DNA of 17,377 nt, taken from assembly GCA_003988855.1 (NCBI GenBank), contig QYAI01000262.1:1-17377 (forward strand), read 5' to 3'. Both the position numbers and the translations under genes were made by a program. Numbering within the stretch: position 1 is the stretch's first letter; each line of letters opens with the position of its first letter. Below the pieces are notes generated by a model. The model did no database searches, was not told the origin of the DNA, and saw nothing but the letters and a program-made list of their open reading frames with translations. Below are positions 1 through 11,301 of this stretch, one piece after another. The stretch is from Arachnopeziza araneosa (Eukaryota > Ascomycota > Leotiomycetes > Helotiales > Arachnopezizaceae).

Positions 1-1590
1 ACTTCTCTCTGGCCCTAGTCCGAATAGACTCTGAATGTGCCCCTTATTCTCCACACTTCGGAAATAAGATCCTGTCGCCCGTGCCGTCCACACATGACAT
101 TCGGTTCACGTGATATTCTGCTTATCACAATTAAGAACTTCTATTCTTGTTTTTTTCAAGATAATGTTGTTTGTTTCTCTGACGTACATAGCAAAAAAAC
201 AATACTAAATGTTTTTCAAAGACTTTAAAGTAATACGCTCTGTTAGCACTTTAAATAAGGTATTAAAGACTTATTCTATAAAGAATTTAAGCTGTCTAAC
301 TAAAAGTGTGTTTTTTTTTTTTTTTAAAGAAAGTCTGAAATCGTAGATGTGTTAAAGAAAGCTACTATTTAGAATTAGCAGTAAAAAACAACACTTGAGA
401 GAACCTAACTTTTTCTATAGAAGCATTACTCTTTCGTAGCTTTTCTTAGTTAGTAGTGTAGTGGGGTTCCAGGGTGCATGACATTTTTCCGTCATTTCGC
501 TAGCGGGAGCACGTGCATAGAACTCTCTATAAAGGAGGTTCTACAAAGCATCTACATAACAGAAGAAAATGGAGACAATCAGAAAAGAGGACACAGAGGG
601 AATGAGAAAGAGGATAGTTAGTTAGGTTTTTTCATGCGATTGATTTTACGAATGGATTCAGATTAGGTACAGATGGAGCATTGATCATACGGATTTCATT
701 GATATTCTCTTCGTACTGATACATTGATTTATCTGCTTGTTTCTTATTTGTTGTTTGCACTAGTTTCTGGGCTCTTCACGCGCATACATTGTTCTTGTTC
801 TGAGTTCTTTGCTCTGGTTGATTCTTCTAAAATATACTATCGAGAGCTAGCTGAGGGCCAACGAGATTCTTATTTTATTGGCTGCTCCTCTGCCCCTCGT
901 ACAGTAGTGCGATAAGTTAGTAGTGTTTAATTCTTGTGTATTTATTTTCTTTAGCTTCTGCTTGCTCTCGTGTAAGAAATGCTATTAGTCGACGTAGACG
1001 TTTTGAGAATGTAGAAGCTATTGAGATGTTGTGTAAAGAGAAAATTTTCGAGAAGAGATAAAGAAAGAAGAGAAAAGAATTCTGAAAAAGACACATATTC
1101 TTAATTATTGTGAAAAGCAGCGTCACGATGCTGCAAAGAATCAAATTTCTATCTTAAGAAGCCAAATTAAGACCAGAAATCTTGATGCTAGCTTCGAAGA
1201 CTTGAGAAATTAGTAAACGAAGCTCAAATTACAAATTCTTAGTACTCGACTCTTAAAAATTTCAATGATAAAATGCGACCTGCATCTACAGTATCAAAGA
1301 GTTATTAGATACCCTTGTTCTCTTTAGTCTATGGTCGTATGTGAAAGCCGTTGTGTTAAATACAAGTATATAGGAGCAAAATAATATCTCTTTTAATTGC
1401 GCAATGTAAACATGCACTACTTTCTCCAACCCACGAATTAAAACACCCAAAGCGACTCACCACAGCTCTCAAAACCTGCAAAACCAAGAAACGAACCATC
1501 CAGGAACAAAACAAAACAAATAAGCAAGAAGACGAGCAGCTCATTTGCATAAACAGAAGAAAAAACTTACGAATCAGATCTCATCCCCAG
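1..1590. other. AT-rich flank without an intact gene, probable decayed repeat DNA
   Basis: This stretch is clearly more AT-rich than the PKS region and has stop codons in all frames; no reading frame gives a protein I recognise. Visible items are a run of 15 T at 311-325, a GCACGTGC palindrome at 509-516, a TATAAA at 528-533, and short broken coding-like stretches between about 950 and 1250 rich in Lys, Arg and Glu. Such interrupted charged frames in AT-rich fungal DNA are what repeat-induced point mutation leaves of a transposon, but I could not identify an element, long terminal repeats or a duplicated target site. Composition shifts to more GC-rich sequence near 1590. Confidence 0.45.
311..325 (+). 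repeat. Poly-T tract (15 T)
   Basis: An uninterrupted run of 15 T followed by AAAGA. It could be the (reverse-oriented) tail of a retroposed sequence or a simple homopolymer in AT-rich DNA; nothing around it decides between the two. Confidence 0.7.
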
Positions 1591-2407
1591 GATGCCTTCC
1601 AGGGCCGCCCCACACGACCCATTTCGTTCCGAGGCGATCATTCATGCACCACGCAACATGGCGCCTCGGACAATCCTCAAAGCAGCAACGCAGAAACCAG
1701 ATAAAGCGAGGAAAGGTTCGGGCCTTCTGATCCCGCCGTATCCAAGCACCCGCGCTCGGTACTTGGGGAGATGGAAAATGGATGATGCGGGGTCATGATG
1801 CATCAGCACAAGCACCGTAGAGGGCTGGAAATGGAAGGTCGCGCTGCGCGGGTCAGATGCTGGGTTGGGAGGGCTCGCGTGGTTCGTTTTTCGTGGGATG
1901 GGGAGGGAGAGATTGATGGATGAGTGCCGGTGGAATGGAGGAAGGTGGGTGGATTATGCGAGGAGAGGGATGGGTGCAGTGGAGGCTGACTGGAGTAATT
2001 TGGAATGATAGATTTGACAGCTGCATGGTGTGGAGGGACTGTACGTGTGAATTTCGTGCTGGGAGGTAGGTGTGTATATTAGTGGTCTTGGTGAGTAGGT
2101 AGGGATGTTGAATCATGTGTTCAGTACAGACAATCGTGCTGTTTAATGGAAGCGAAAGAAAAAATATTAGCATGATACCTTAGAGCGGTATTGAGAATCC
2201 AGTATATGCCTCCATGAGATCGTATTATGAGACGGTATATAAGACCCAAAATATGAGGCTGCTATGCTAAAATGACAGGTAAATCAATAACATACCATAT
2301 TCCACAATTCAAGAATCGACAGCTCGCAAGATTCCAGAGACACCAGAGACATCAAACTGCAATCAAAATCAAAGATACAAGAAGCTCTCTCGACCAACTC
2401 TCGTCTC
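1591..2407. other. Intergenic region downstream of the PKS
   Basis: This 817-bp stretch follows the PKS stop codon on the minus strand and should contain its 3' untranslated region and terminator. It is more GC-rich than the left flank and is strongly purine-biased on the plus strand from about 1860 to 2000 (GGGATGGGGAGGGAGAG-type sequence). A 9-bp tandem pair (CAGAGACAC/CAGAGACAT) lies around 2335-2352. Open frames here are short and resemble no family I know, so I call no gene. Confidence 0.5.
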
Positions 2408-5400
2408 TCATTTCCCATTCTTCGCAAATCCCACACCCAACTTGCTCTTCTTCAAGATCGTCTCAGCAAGTGCTGTGATGGAGCTGCTAGTCAACAACTC
2501 CAAGACCTGCAAACTAGCTTCTAGCTCTCTCGTAATCCAATTACGGATCTCAATTGCGACAAGGGAGTCAAGACCATAGACGACAATCGGTCTACTCGCA
2601 TTCATCTCTTCTCTCGGGACCATCAGAACGGCGCTAACTTTCGTCATCAATCCTTCGCAGACGAGATCTCGAGCTTGTTCATACGAGCGCGCTGTTTTGA
2701 GCGCTGAACTTAGAGACATAACTGCTGTGGTGGAAGAGGAATTCTGCATCTCCGCCTCAGCTGCTTCTTTAAGGTAGGAGAATTTCGCATCAGTAGCCCA
2801 GAATAGATCGTTGATTGTGTTGGGGGTGATTTTGAGTCCAGTGATGCAGTGATTGTTGCAATTCTGTTGCATGCGACCAGTAATTGCTGCTGCGATGAGA
2901 GCAAGCACTTCTTTCTCCGAGACGGTTTCTGAACCAAGATTTTCAGCCACTTCGGCGGCGCGGGAGGCGTTCTCGAACAGGTAGCCTACATCGGAGACAG
3001 CAGTTAGGTCGATGGAGGAGGCGGGAAGGGAGAGTCGGGCGCGGTACTGAGCAAAGGCGTTGAGGAAACAGTTTGCAGCAGAATAGGCAGCTTGGCCACG
3101 GTTACCAACTGCACCAGCGGCGGATGAGAGCATGATGAAAAAGTCGAGGTCTTGCTTGAGCAGTGCGTTGTGGAAATTCCAGGCGCCTGCTACCTTGGGC
3201 TTGACGACGGAATCCCACTGATCAAATGTCATTTTCTCAAAGAGGACATCCTAAAGGAAATTAGAATGAGACTGGAATGTTGGTGGAAAAGAACTTACAT
3301 TGAGCACCATTGCTGCGTGGATGACACCTCGAATAGCTGGTAGGCCAAGTAGGTCTTCGCCCACGAGCTTCTGAACTTGATCCTCGCTGGAGACATCACA
3401 CGGCTTAACAACAATATTTGCATCGACTGCCTTGGCTTCTTCAATCAATTCCCCAACCTTACCAGTAGCCTTGGCACTACGAGAAGTGAGAACAATATTT
3501 CTCGCACCCTTCTCAATCATCCAGCGAGCCATGCTACGACCAAGGCCACCAGTGCCACCAATGATGATATATGTGGAGTCTTTTCTCAATAAATTGTTTG
3601 GTGTCTTTGAAGGCACGGCTTTGACTTGACAATCAGCCCGAGGAACGAGAACAATCTTGCCCATGATCTTTCCTCCCTGGAGAGTACGGAAAGCGGACTC
3701 CACATTCGAAAGGGGGAAGATGGTGATAGGCGAGATGGGTTTCACTAATTTCTTCCCCATGAGTTCGAAGATATCTGATAAGAGTCGCTTCATGATCTGT
3801 GGTCGCTTGGCGGCCACGACAGTCAGATCAACAGAAGCAAACATGGCATTGTGCTCGAACCTAGCCATTTCAAGTCGAGAATTAGAGACGATATCCCGCT
3901 TTCCAATCTCAATGAACCGTCCAAAATGAGCCAAACTGTCCCAAGTCTCTCTCAAAGCATCGCCAGCAAGAGAGTTGAGAACGATATCAACGCCCTGGCC
4001 ATTGGTGGCACGACGAATCGCCTTTGCAAAGGAGGTATTTCGACTGTAAAAGATATGACTCTCTGGAATGCCATACTCGCTCATTAAGAACTCTTTTTTG
4101 GCTATACTGCCTACCGTAGCGAATATCTCAGCGCCAATCATCTGACAGAGAATGATAGCTGCTTGTCCAACGCCGCCTGCCGCTGCATGAATAAGAACAC
4201 TCTCTCCCTTAGTTAACCGACCAAGATCAAAGAGAGAGTAATAAGCAGTACAATAGATGACTGGAATGGTAGATGCGTCTTCGAAAGACATTGCATCTGG
4301 AATCTTTTGAGCGCTGGTGCCAAGACATCTTGCAAACGTCGAATATGCGCCTTCGGACATGGCGCATACTCGATCACCGACTTTCAGATCTTTAACCTTG
4401 TTGCCAATCCCGCTGATGATACCTGCGCATTCAACACCAATATATTTACTTGATAGCTGACCCATGGAAATCATGATGTCTTTAAAGTTCATGCTTGTAG
4501 CTCTTACCTCGATTTCGACTTCATAATCTGGTAGAGGCGTACCAACTGCGAGATCATCTGTAAAATATAGAGTGTCAAGTGCACCTGGTGTTTGGATGGC
4601 TATCTTTAGCGGTCGATCTTTCTGAGCGAAAGGCTGGATATCCGGAGCAGCTGTTGATTGAGTTTCTTGGTGGACGAATTTGTTGAGGTTAAGATCATTG
4701 ACCACTCGTGGAACAAAAAGTTCTCCGTTTCGTTCTTGGAATTCCATATCAATACCAACCGTTGGAGCGTCAGGCGAGAAGGTTTTGTTGAAGACCTCAA
4801 ATATCTTTTCTGCGGTACCAGTATTTGAGAGCTGTGGTAAGATGCCAAGATCAAGCGTTACGAATTTGAGAATTGTTTCTGATCGTATACTGCGTGCCAT
4901 TCCAATAACCATTTGAGCATTAGGATCCTGTGCCACGGAATATGCACCATGGACAGCCCAAATTATACCTGCAGAGGAACCTAGCATCTTCTGGACAGCT
5001 TCAAAATGGTTTGCATCAAGTTTTGAGATGATAGACTTTTCGAGTTCAGATAAAACGATGCAGATACGGCCTTCTGTTTCAACTTCACCCAAAGCTCCTA
5101 CTAAAGGTCTGACAGCCATATTATCGGCTAACAGATCTTTCATGCTTGACACGAGAGAGTGTTGAGTAGTCTCATCACAGATGATGGTGACCTCGGGTCC
5201 TTCCGGAGGAGGTGTAAGACTTCCGTTACTGATGATTGAAACTGGGCTATTTATATTGGTTTGAACATGGTGCTCGACACCATTTATGTCTTGAGGTTTA
5301 TTGACCGGTTGCCATTCCAATTTGTAGCAAAGTTCGCGATTGAGAGTCGAACTAGAAGCATCTGACCCATCAAAAACAGGAGTCATGACCAGAGATTCCA

Positions 5401-8400
5401 TGCTGATCAAAGCTTCATCGCCTTCGTCGGATGTTGTAGCAAATAACGAAAGTTTAGTAGGTGCAGGATTGGCAGGCGTGGGGTTCCCTGAGCCAAATAC
5501 CCTGAGACGATCACCGCTCTTTCGAGTAATCCCTTTCACGATTGACATGTTTTGGATGAATGATGGCATATACAATAAATTCAAACCTCTCCAGCCAGCC
5601 CCAAAAATTGGCCATACAATCTGAATGAATTGATCCAACAATGCTGGATGAATGAACATTTCGGATTCATGACCCATTGGCATCAGAGCAGCGGTATTTG
5701 GAACAATGAGATCAGCAACAGCATGATTATCACTCGCTCGACAATTTTCAAGACCTTGAAATATTTCTCCATAACCAGCTCCAGCTGCTGTCAAGGTTTC
5801 GTACATCTGTAGTGTGTTGACATCGGACGTGCATGCGTTCGTAATAGCAGTCATTTGTGAAATGAGAGATGCTTTCGCATCAAGCTTCTGCTGCGCCCCA
5901 TCAACCACGTTATTATCAGTCCTCACAACTGATATGAGACCACGACAATGTTCGATCCACGATCGATCCTTTGCCCATGAAAAGATACGAAACTCGTCCC
6001 AAGCATCAGAAGACATGCGAGTGCCTTCCGTAAAGGCTCTAAGAGTAATGCTTGCTTCCACGTCTGCGCCTTCGTGAATAACAAGTGGTCGACTCACTGT
6101 CAGCTCACGAAGTTCGAACTTGTCAAATTTAACACTTCGCATTGAAGCTCGCTGAGCCGCAGCTTCCATCGCCATTGCAATGTAGCCAGCCATTGGGTAA
6201 ACAGTCATATCTTGCATTTTGTGATGACGGACCCACGGTACATCATCAGCACGTATGATATTTCTCCAAGTAGGCTCAAGATCATTGGAAAAAATGGCTT
6301 GCGTTCCGATGAGGTCATTGCGAGGGAAGGGTCGATGAGTATGCTTGTCGGCAATTCTTGACTCGTGCCAGTATTTGGTGGAATGATTCCAGGGATATTT
6401 AGGAAGGTTTGTTAATAGTGTCGGAGCTTTTGTGCCTGGGATGGGAAAGTTGATCGATCCAAAATCGATGTCCACACCTTTCATGAACATTGTCGCTGCT
6501 AATTGTAATGCAGTGTCCACAGCGTTTTTGTTTCGTAGCAATGCTGAGCTGTACGGTATTTTGGGGGCAATACCACCAACAGATTTTAAAATTTGTTTGA
6601 CTGGACCTTCGAGCGCAGCATGTGGTCCAAGTTCAAGGATAAAATCAACACCTGGGCTTGTGGTGTCATCTATTGGTTGACACATGCTTTGTACAGCTTC
6701 TGAGAATCGAACTGGGCAAGTAAGATTCTCAACCCAGTACTTGGGACCTAATTCGCTCGTCTCTGCTCTACGGCCAAGCAGAGAAGAATGAAAGATAGGT
6801 CCAGAAGTCGAACGTGGCGTTACGTCTCTGATCCAATCACCGTATTCCTCAGCAACAAGATTCATGTGATGTGAGTGGTATGCAGTATCGACACGAAGTT
6901 TTCGGTTGAACATCTGTTTCCGTTCCACGGCTTGTTGTAATTCGTTGATAGCTTCTAAATCGCCTGAAGCAGTGACGCTAGAGGGGCTATTGATGCAAGC
7001 AATAGTAGCACGACCTTCCCGTAGTTTTTGGATCAAAATCTGCATGTCTCCCGAGCTTCCACCAATGGCCATCATTGCTCCATTGAGGCCAGGATACTTC
7101 TGCTTCAAGCTCACGATAGCTTGTCCTCTAAAATAAGCAATAGCAGCACAATCCTCGAGGGACAATGCACCAGTGGCATATGCTGCACCGATTTCGCCAC
7201 TCGAATGACCAGCCACAGCACTTGGAATAATTCCCCATGATCTGAGAAGATCAGTCAAGGCCAGCTGCACTGCTGTACATGCAGGTTGGCTGATGTGCGC
7301 ATCAGACACCCGGGAAACTCCAGCGTCCTTAGATAATTCATCTGGATATATTAGCAATCGTAACCCAGCCCAAAATTTCACTTACTCAGCACAGAAAAGT
7401 CAGCTCCTAAGTCTTCGAGATGATTGTCAAATCTCTCCATCGAAGCAGCAAAGACAGGATAGGCATCGAGAAGTTCCTTCCCCATAGCATGCCACTGTGC
7501 ACCTTGGCCAGTATATACAAATCCAATAAGAGGTTCTTTGGTGGATCTTGACGGGGCGACTTGAGACCCAGCAAGAAGTGGAATGAGCTCCGACGATGCT
7601 CTTGCTGGAATAGCGATTTTATAAGTGAGATGAGATCGGCGTTGGCCAAGCGTATATGCTAAATTTGGTAACAATGAGTTTTGGAATACCTCAGGGCGCT
7701 GTTCGAGATAGACGGTAAGATCATGCATTTGAGTTTGCAGAGTTTGTTTATCATTTCCAGATAAGACATATATTTTCTTGGGTATTTCTTTTGTACCTGT
7801 GGCGAGGCTGTCATTCGTCCCTTCGATTCGGCGTCTTGCTGTTGCGGGGCCGCGTGCGAGGACAGCATGACTAAATATCAGTTAGTCTTCGAATAAACTC
7901 TACACTGTTTTTACTTACGCGTTGGTGCCGCCAAATCCAAAATTATTGATACTGACATATTTCTTGCCTTTAGGCCAAGGACGAGATGCGGTAGGAACCT
8001 GCGAATGTTTAACTACGTTTGAAATCAACAGCCCTCAAAGCAGTGCATACCTTGAAGTGCCAGTCATCAAATGGGATGTTTGGATTTCCGACTTTAAAAT
8101 CGTAGTTTGGAAAGACGAATCCTTTTTGGATCATCATCGCGGATTTGATGACAGCGACAATGCCGCTGGCACCTTCCAAGTGACCAACATTTGATTTGAC
8201 CGAACCAAGATAAAGTGGTTGAGCTTGTGTCCTACCCTTTCCAAAAACTTCGTGAAGAGCTTTGGCTTCAATTGGATCACCAACTTTAGTTCCTGTCCCA
8301 TGAGCTTCCACAAAGCCACATTCGGCAGGATCGAGCCCATATTTCTCATATACCGATTTCATCAACGAAACTTGAGCTTCACCACTAGGCATAGTGATGC

Positions 8401-9417
8401 CATTTGTCTTGCCATCTTGATTGATACCGGAGCCGACAATTACCGCACGGATAGAATCATTTGCTTTAATGGCTTCGTCCAGAGTCTTTAATATTACGCA
8501 GCCAGCACCTTCACCACGTCCGAAACCACTGCCACGTTGGTCAAAGGAGTAAGATCTGCCTTCATTTGAGAATAAACTGCAGCCTTGTTAGATTGTATGT
8601 GGGAGGTTCAAGAGGTAGATACGTACCCCTGCAGCGACATTATGACAAAATAATCTGGCAAAATATTCAAGTGACACGATGCGACGATCGCTTGGTTGGA
8701 TTCCCTGGTGCGAAGACTCTGGCATGCTAAATGTAGAGCTGCCAAACTAGACGAGCATGCCGTGTCAATAGTCACACTGGGACCCGACAAGTTAAAATAG
8801 TAAGACAACCGATTCGATTGCAATGCAGGGGCATTTCCGGTCGCTTGGTACATCGGCGCAGTGTCTGTGTCCCGACAATTTCTTAATTCGTAATCGGAAA
8901 ATGAGCCTCCAACAAACACGCCCACGTCTTTGCCCACAAGGTTACGTTTTGGAATTCCACCATTTTCAAGCGCTTCATAAGTACACTCTAAGAGTAAACG
9001 TTGCTGTGGATCAAGTGAGACGGCTTCTTTTTCGGTGATGTTGAAGAAAGGCGCATCAAATAAACCAAGGTCTTCATCAAGAAAATGACCTCCCTTTGGG
9101 TTGTATGATCCAATCTTGTCAGGATTCGGATGGTGGAATGCCGCGTCGTTGAATCGTTCCTTAGGTATTTTTGAATAGCCACTGCGTGCCCGTGAACAGA
9201 GCTCCCAGAAGTCCTCTAAACTGGACACTTGTCCAGGGAGCCGACATGACATGCCCACTATCGCAATTGGTATTGAAGTTAGATCTGTCGATCCTACCCC
9301 GTGTGTCGATGTCTCATCGATACGTGTTCCGTTCGGTGTTGGCAAGTCTACAGGTGTAGGAAGTGAGTGCAACTCCAAATCATGGTCGCTGACCACTGGC
9401 ATAGCAGAAGGAGCCAT
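2408..9417 (-). CDS. Highly reducing iterative type I polyketide synthase (KS-AT-DH-ER-KR-ACP)
   Basis: Cytosolic megasynthase that condenses malonyl-CoA units and can reduce the beta-carbons fully. Six exons: 9417-8627, 8576-8051, 7998-7919, 7870-7386, 7341-3299, 3250-2408; five introns of 44-51 bp keep frame and give 2,255 aa. The start has a strong context (ATCATGG). KS about 50-475: Cys221 in DTACSSSL, His356 in EAHGTGT, His396 in NVGHLEGA, ending NFGFGGTNAH. AT about 583-905: GQGAQW, nucleophile Ser674 in GHSSGE. DH about 967-1284: His1001 and Asp1197 (DQFIQ). A pseudoKR-like linker spans 1295-1535. ER about 1536-1859: NADPH loop GGVG at 1683-1686. KR: GGTGGLG at 1889-1895, Lys1994, Ser2018, Tyr2031, Asn2035. 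ACP about 2166-2243: Ser2204 in GLDSL. There is no C-methyltransferase SAM motif between DH and ER and no C-terminal thioesterase, reductase or condensation domain, so release must be in trans. All core catalytic residues are present. The product cannot be predicted. Confidence 0.96.
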
Positions 9418-11301
9418 GATGGCGAGGAAGAATGTTGGTCCAGGATGAATCTTATATAAAATTAGTGTACAACTTTACTTCGACTGGCTGTACCATATTG
9501 TATTTTGGGGTCAAACTCACACGTTGTGAAACCAAAAGGTAATTTGTACTCCTCAGACCACGTCCTATTCACGCGAACTTCGATATCTATGCAGAATAGA
9601 TTGCCTCATGGAACAAATTCTACTCGGTTCTAGAATTTGGAATGATACACAGGAAGGAAGGAGAAGGTTCTCTAGCGGAGATTGAAGAAAGCTCCACTGT
9701 TTGACTGAAGGCAGATTGGCAAAGAAGATCTGAAGAAGACTTCTGCAAAAGTCGAGATAGGAATTATATGGTCTTTAAGACAAGGGAGTGAAAGCGGCAG
9801 CAGGGACTCTTAATATCTGCAGATAAGAATCACACTCAGCTCATACCACTCAGCTCATACCACTCAGTTCAGCACATGCAGCATGTCGGAATTTTCCTTC
9901 TTCATGTGGAATATCAATTTAAACCCCAGCGCCAGTTTGAATCAGAATCGAGGCTTGTCCAGAAGGCGACAAGAAGAGAGGATCTCCAAACGCAACAGGT
10001 CCCACTCGTCGGAGCTTCTCCTGTCACGCCTCTGGATTGTTGACATTGAGGGCGATCCTCTGGGGGTTCATCACAAAATACGGCAGCAAAGTTGCTAAAC
10101 GTCTGAAGATCATTACTAGGCATGGACTCCGAATTCTCCCTATCAGATTTGCTCCGATCCTAGGAATAGGAGATCGCTAGGTGCTAGATAGGAACGAGTA
10201 AGAACAAGATAGCAAGAGAAGCATAGCAGAGAGCAGCATCAGCGATAGACTCAAGATAGACGCTTGGTCGCGATTTTGACGTTAAGAGATAGGAACGATA
10301 CATTGTACAGAGGTTCGGTTAACCTTAAAACTTTGTCAACTTCCCCAACGGGTTTAGAGAATGCGACGGTAGACAGAAGCGATTGAAACGCAATTAGCTC
10401 CTGGTACACTGGTACCTTGGAGTGGGAGCACCGCATACAAATCGGGGGTCCCGCGTATGATCTGTGGGACGCCGTGTCCAATATCTAGCCTGATGAGAGA
10501 AGAAGAAGAAAAGAAGCACATCGTCGCACATTGAAGGGCGCGTCAGGTCAGCGCAGGCCGGAGGTGAAATTTAGCTTTCGGACTATGCCTATTTAGGGTT
10601 GCGGCTTAGCCTTCCACAACAATGTCGTCGCGTCCCAAATCTCCTTTCTTCTTCTTCTTCCTTCTCCTGAATTTTGCGTCAAACATCACACGGCAGCGCT
10701 TAGATGCGATGCTACGCTGTCCAACCACCTTGATGCGACTGCACAAAGCAAGAAAGATGGGGAGCTTGATATGGATCGGCCATCGCCTTCCCTTCTCAGC
10801 CTCCCTGCATATCAACGGGAATGGAACAGGAGGTGCTCAATCCTCCCCGCAGAGCCAACCACGGCCTTCATGGTGAGCTGGGCTCGCTGCTTACCCCACG
10901 GCCTGAGATATGTTCCGAGCCCTTGCGGTTATCGGAAAGACGCCGAGTTTAGATAAGCTCAACTACCGGACATGGCGGATATTGAATTTAGAAACAAATC
11001 TCCCTAGAAGAGCAGTTGACAAAGTGATCTTGGTTGAAACGTCGGAACAGTCCAGCATGCAGATCTTGACCCGAAATCATCCACTTCCTCTCGGCACTTC
11101 ATCTCCACCACCGGCATAGAAATTTACTTCTGCCCATCGCTATCAATCTGTCTCGGTCCCTTCTGTCGTGCTGGTTGATAATCATTCTGACTAAGAGTTT
11201 GGGTTTGTTTTTCTTGATTGAAGTCTGCGGATCTGGCTTTCCTAGATTTCTTTGAGCAGTATCAACAACTCAGTCGAAATAAGAATAGACTAAACGTCAA
11301 T
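9418..11301. promoter_or_regulatory. Divergent intergenic region shared by PKS and FSH hydrolase
   Basis: A 1,884-bp region separates the start codons of the two divergently transcribed genes and must hold both promoters and 5' leaders. It contains a 14-bp tandem repeat at 9833-9871, a GAA-rich run near 10497-10515 and a CTT-rich run near 10647-10665. Several short open frames occur, including one with a reasonable start context at 10622 that encodes a run of Phe. None resembles a known protein, and I treat them as chance. No zinc-cluster or other regulator gene lies between the two genes. Confidence 0.6.
9833..9871. repeat. 14-bp direct tandem repeat in the divergent promoter region
   Basis: Two perfect copies of CACTCAGCTCATAC at 9833-9846 and 9847-9860 are followed by a partial third copy, CACTCAGTTCA, at 9861-9871. 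It lies about 420 bp upstream of the PKS start codon. It could be a reiterated regulator site or a small slippage minisatellite; the sequence alone does not separate these. Confidence 0.85.

Noticed and set aside
241..1590. Possible LTR retrotransposon beginning TGTTAG
   Set aside because: No matching second repeat, primer-binding site, or gag/pol-like frame could be found by eye, so no element is called.
9452..9458. TATATAA on the minus strand upstream of the PKS start
   Set aside because: It lies only about 34 bases before the ATG, which would place transcription initiation at the start codon; probably not the working TATA box.
10622..10876. Open frame with a good start context, MSSRPKSP followed by poly-Phe
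   Set aside because: The Phe run comes from a CTT microsatellite-like tract, the rest matches no family, and an overlapping antisense frame is equally long. Treated as chance within the intergenic region.
10933..10945. CGG-N7-CCG, a possible zinc-cluster regulator site
   Set aside because: A single match in 1.9 kb of sequence with many CGG triplets is expected by chance; no regulator gene is present to support it.
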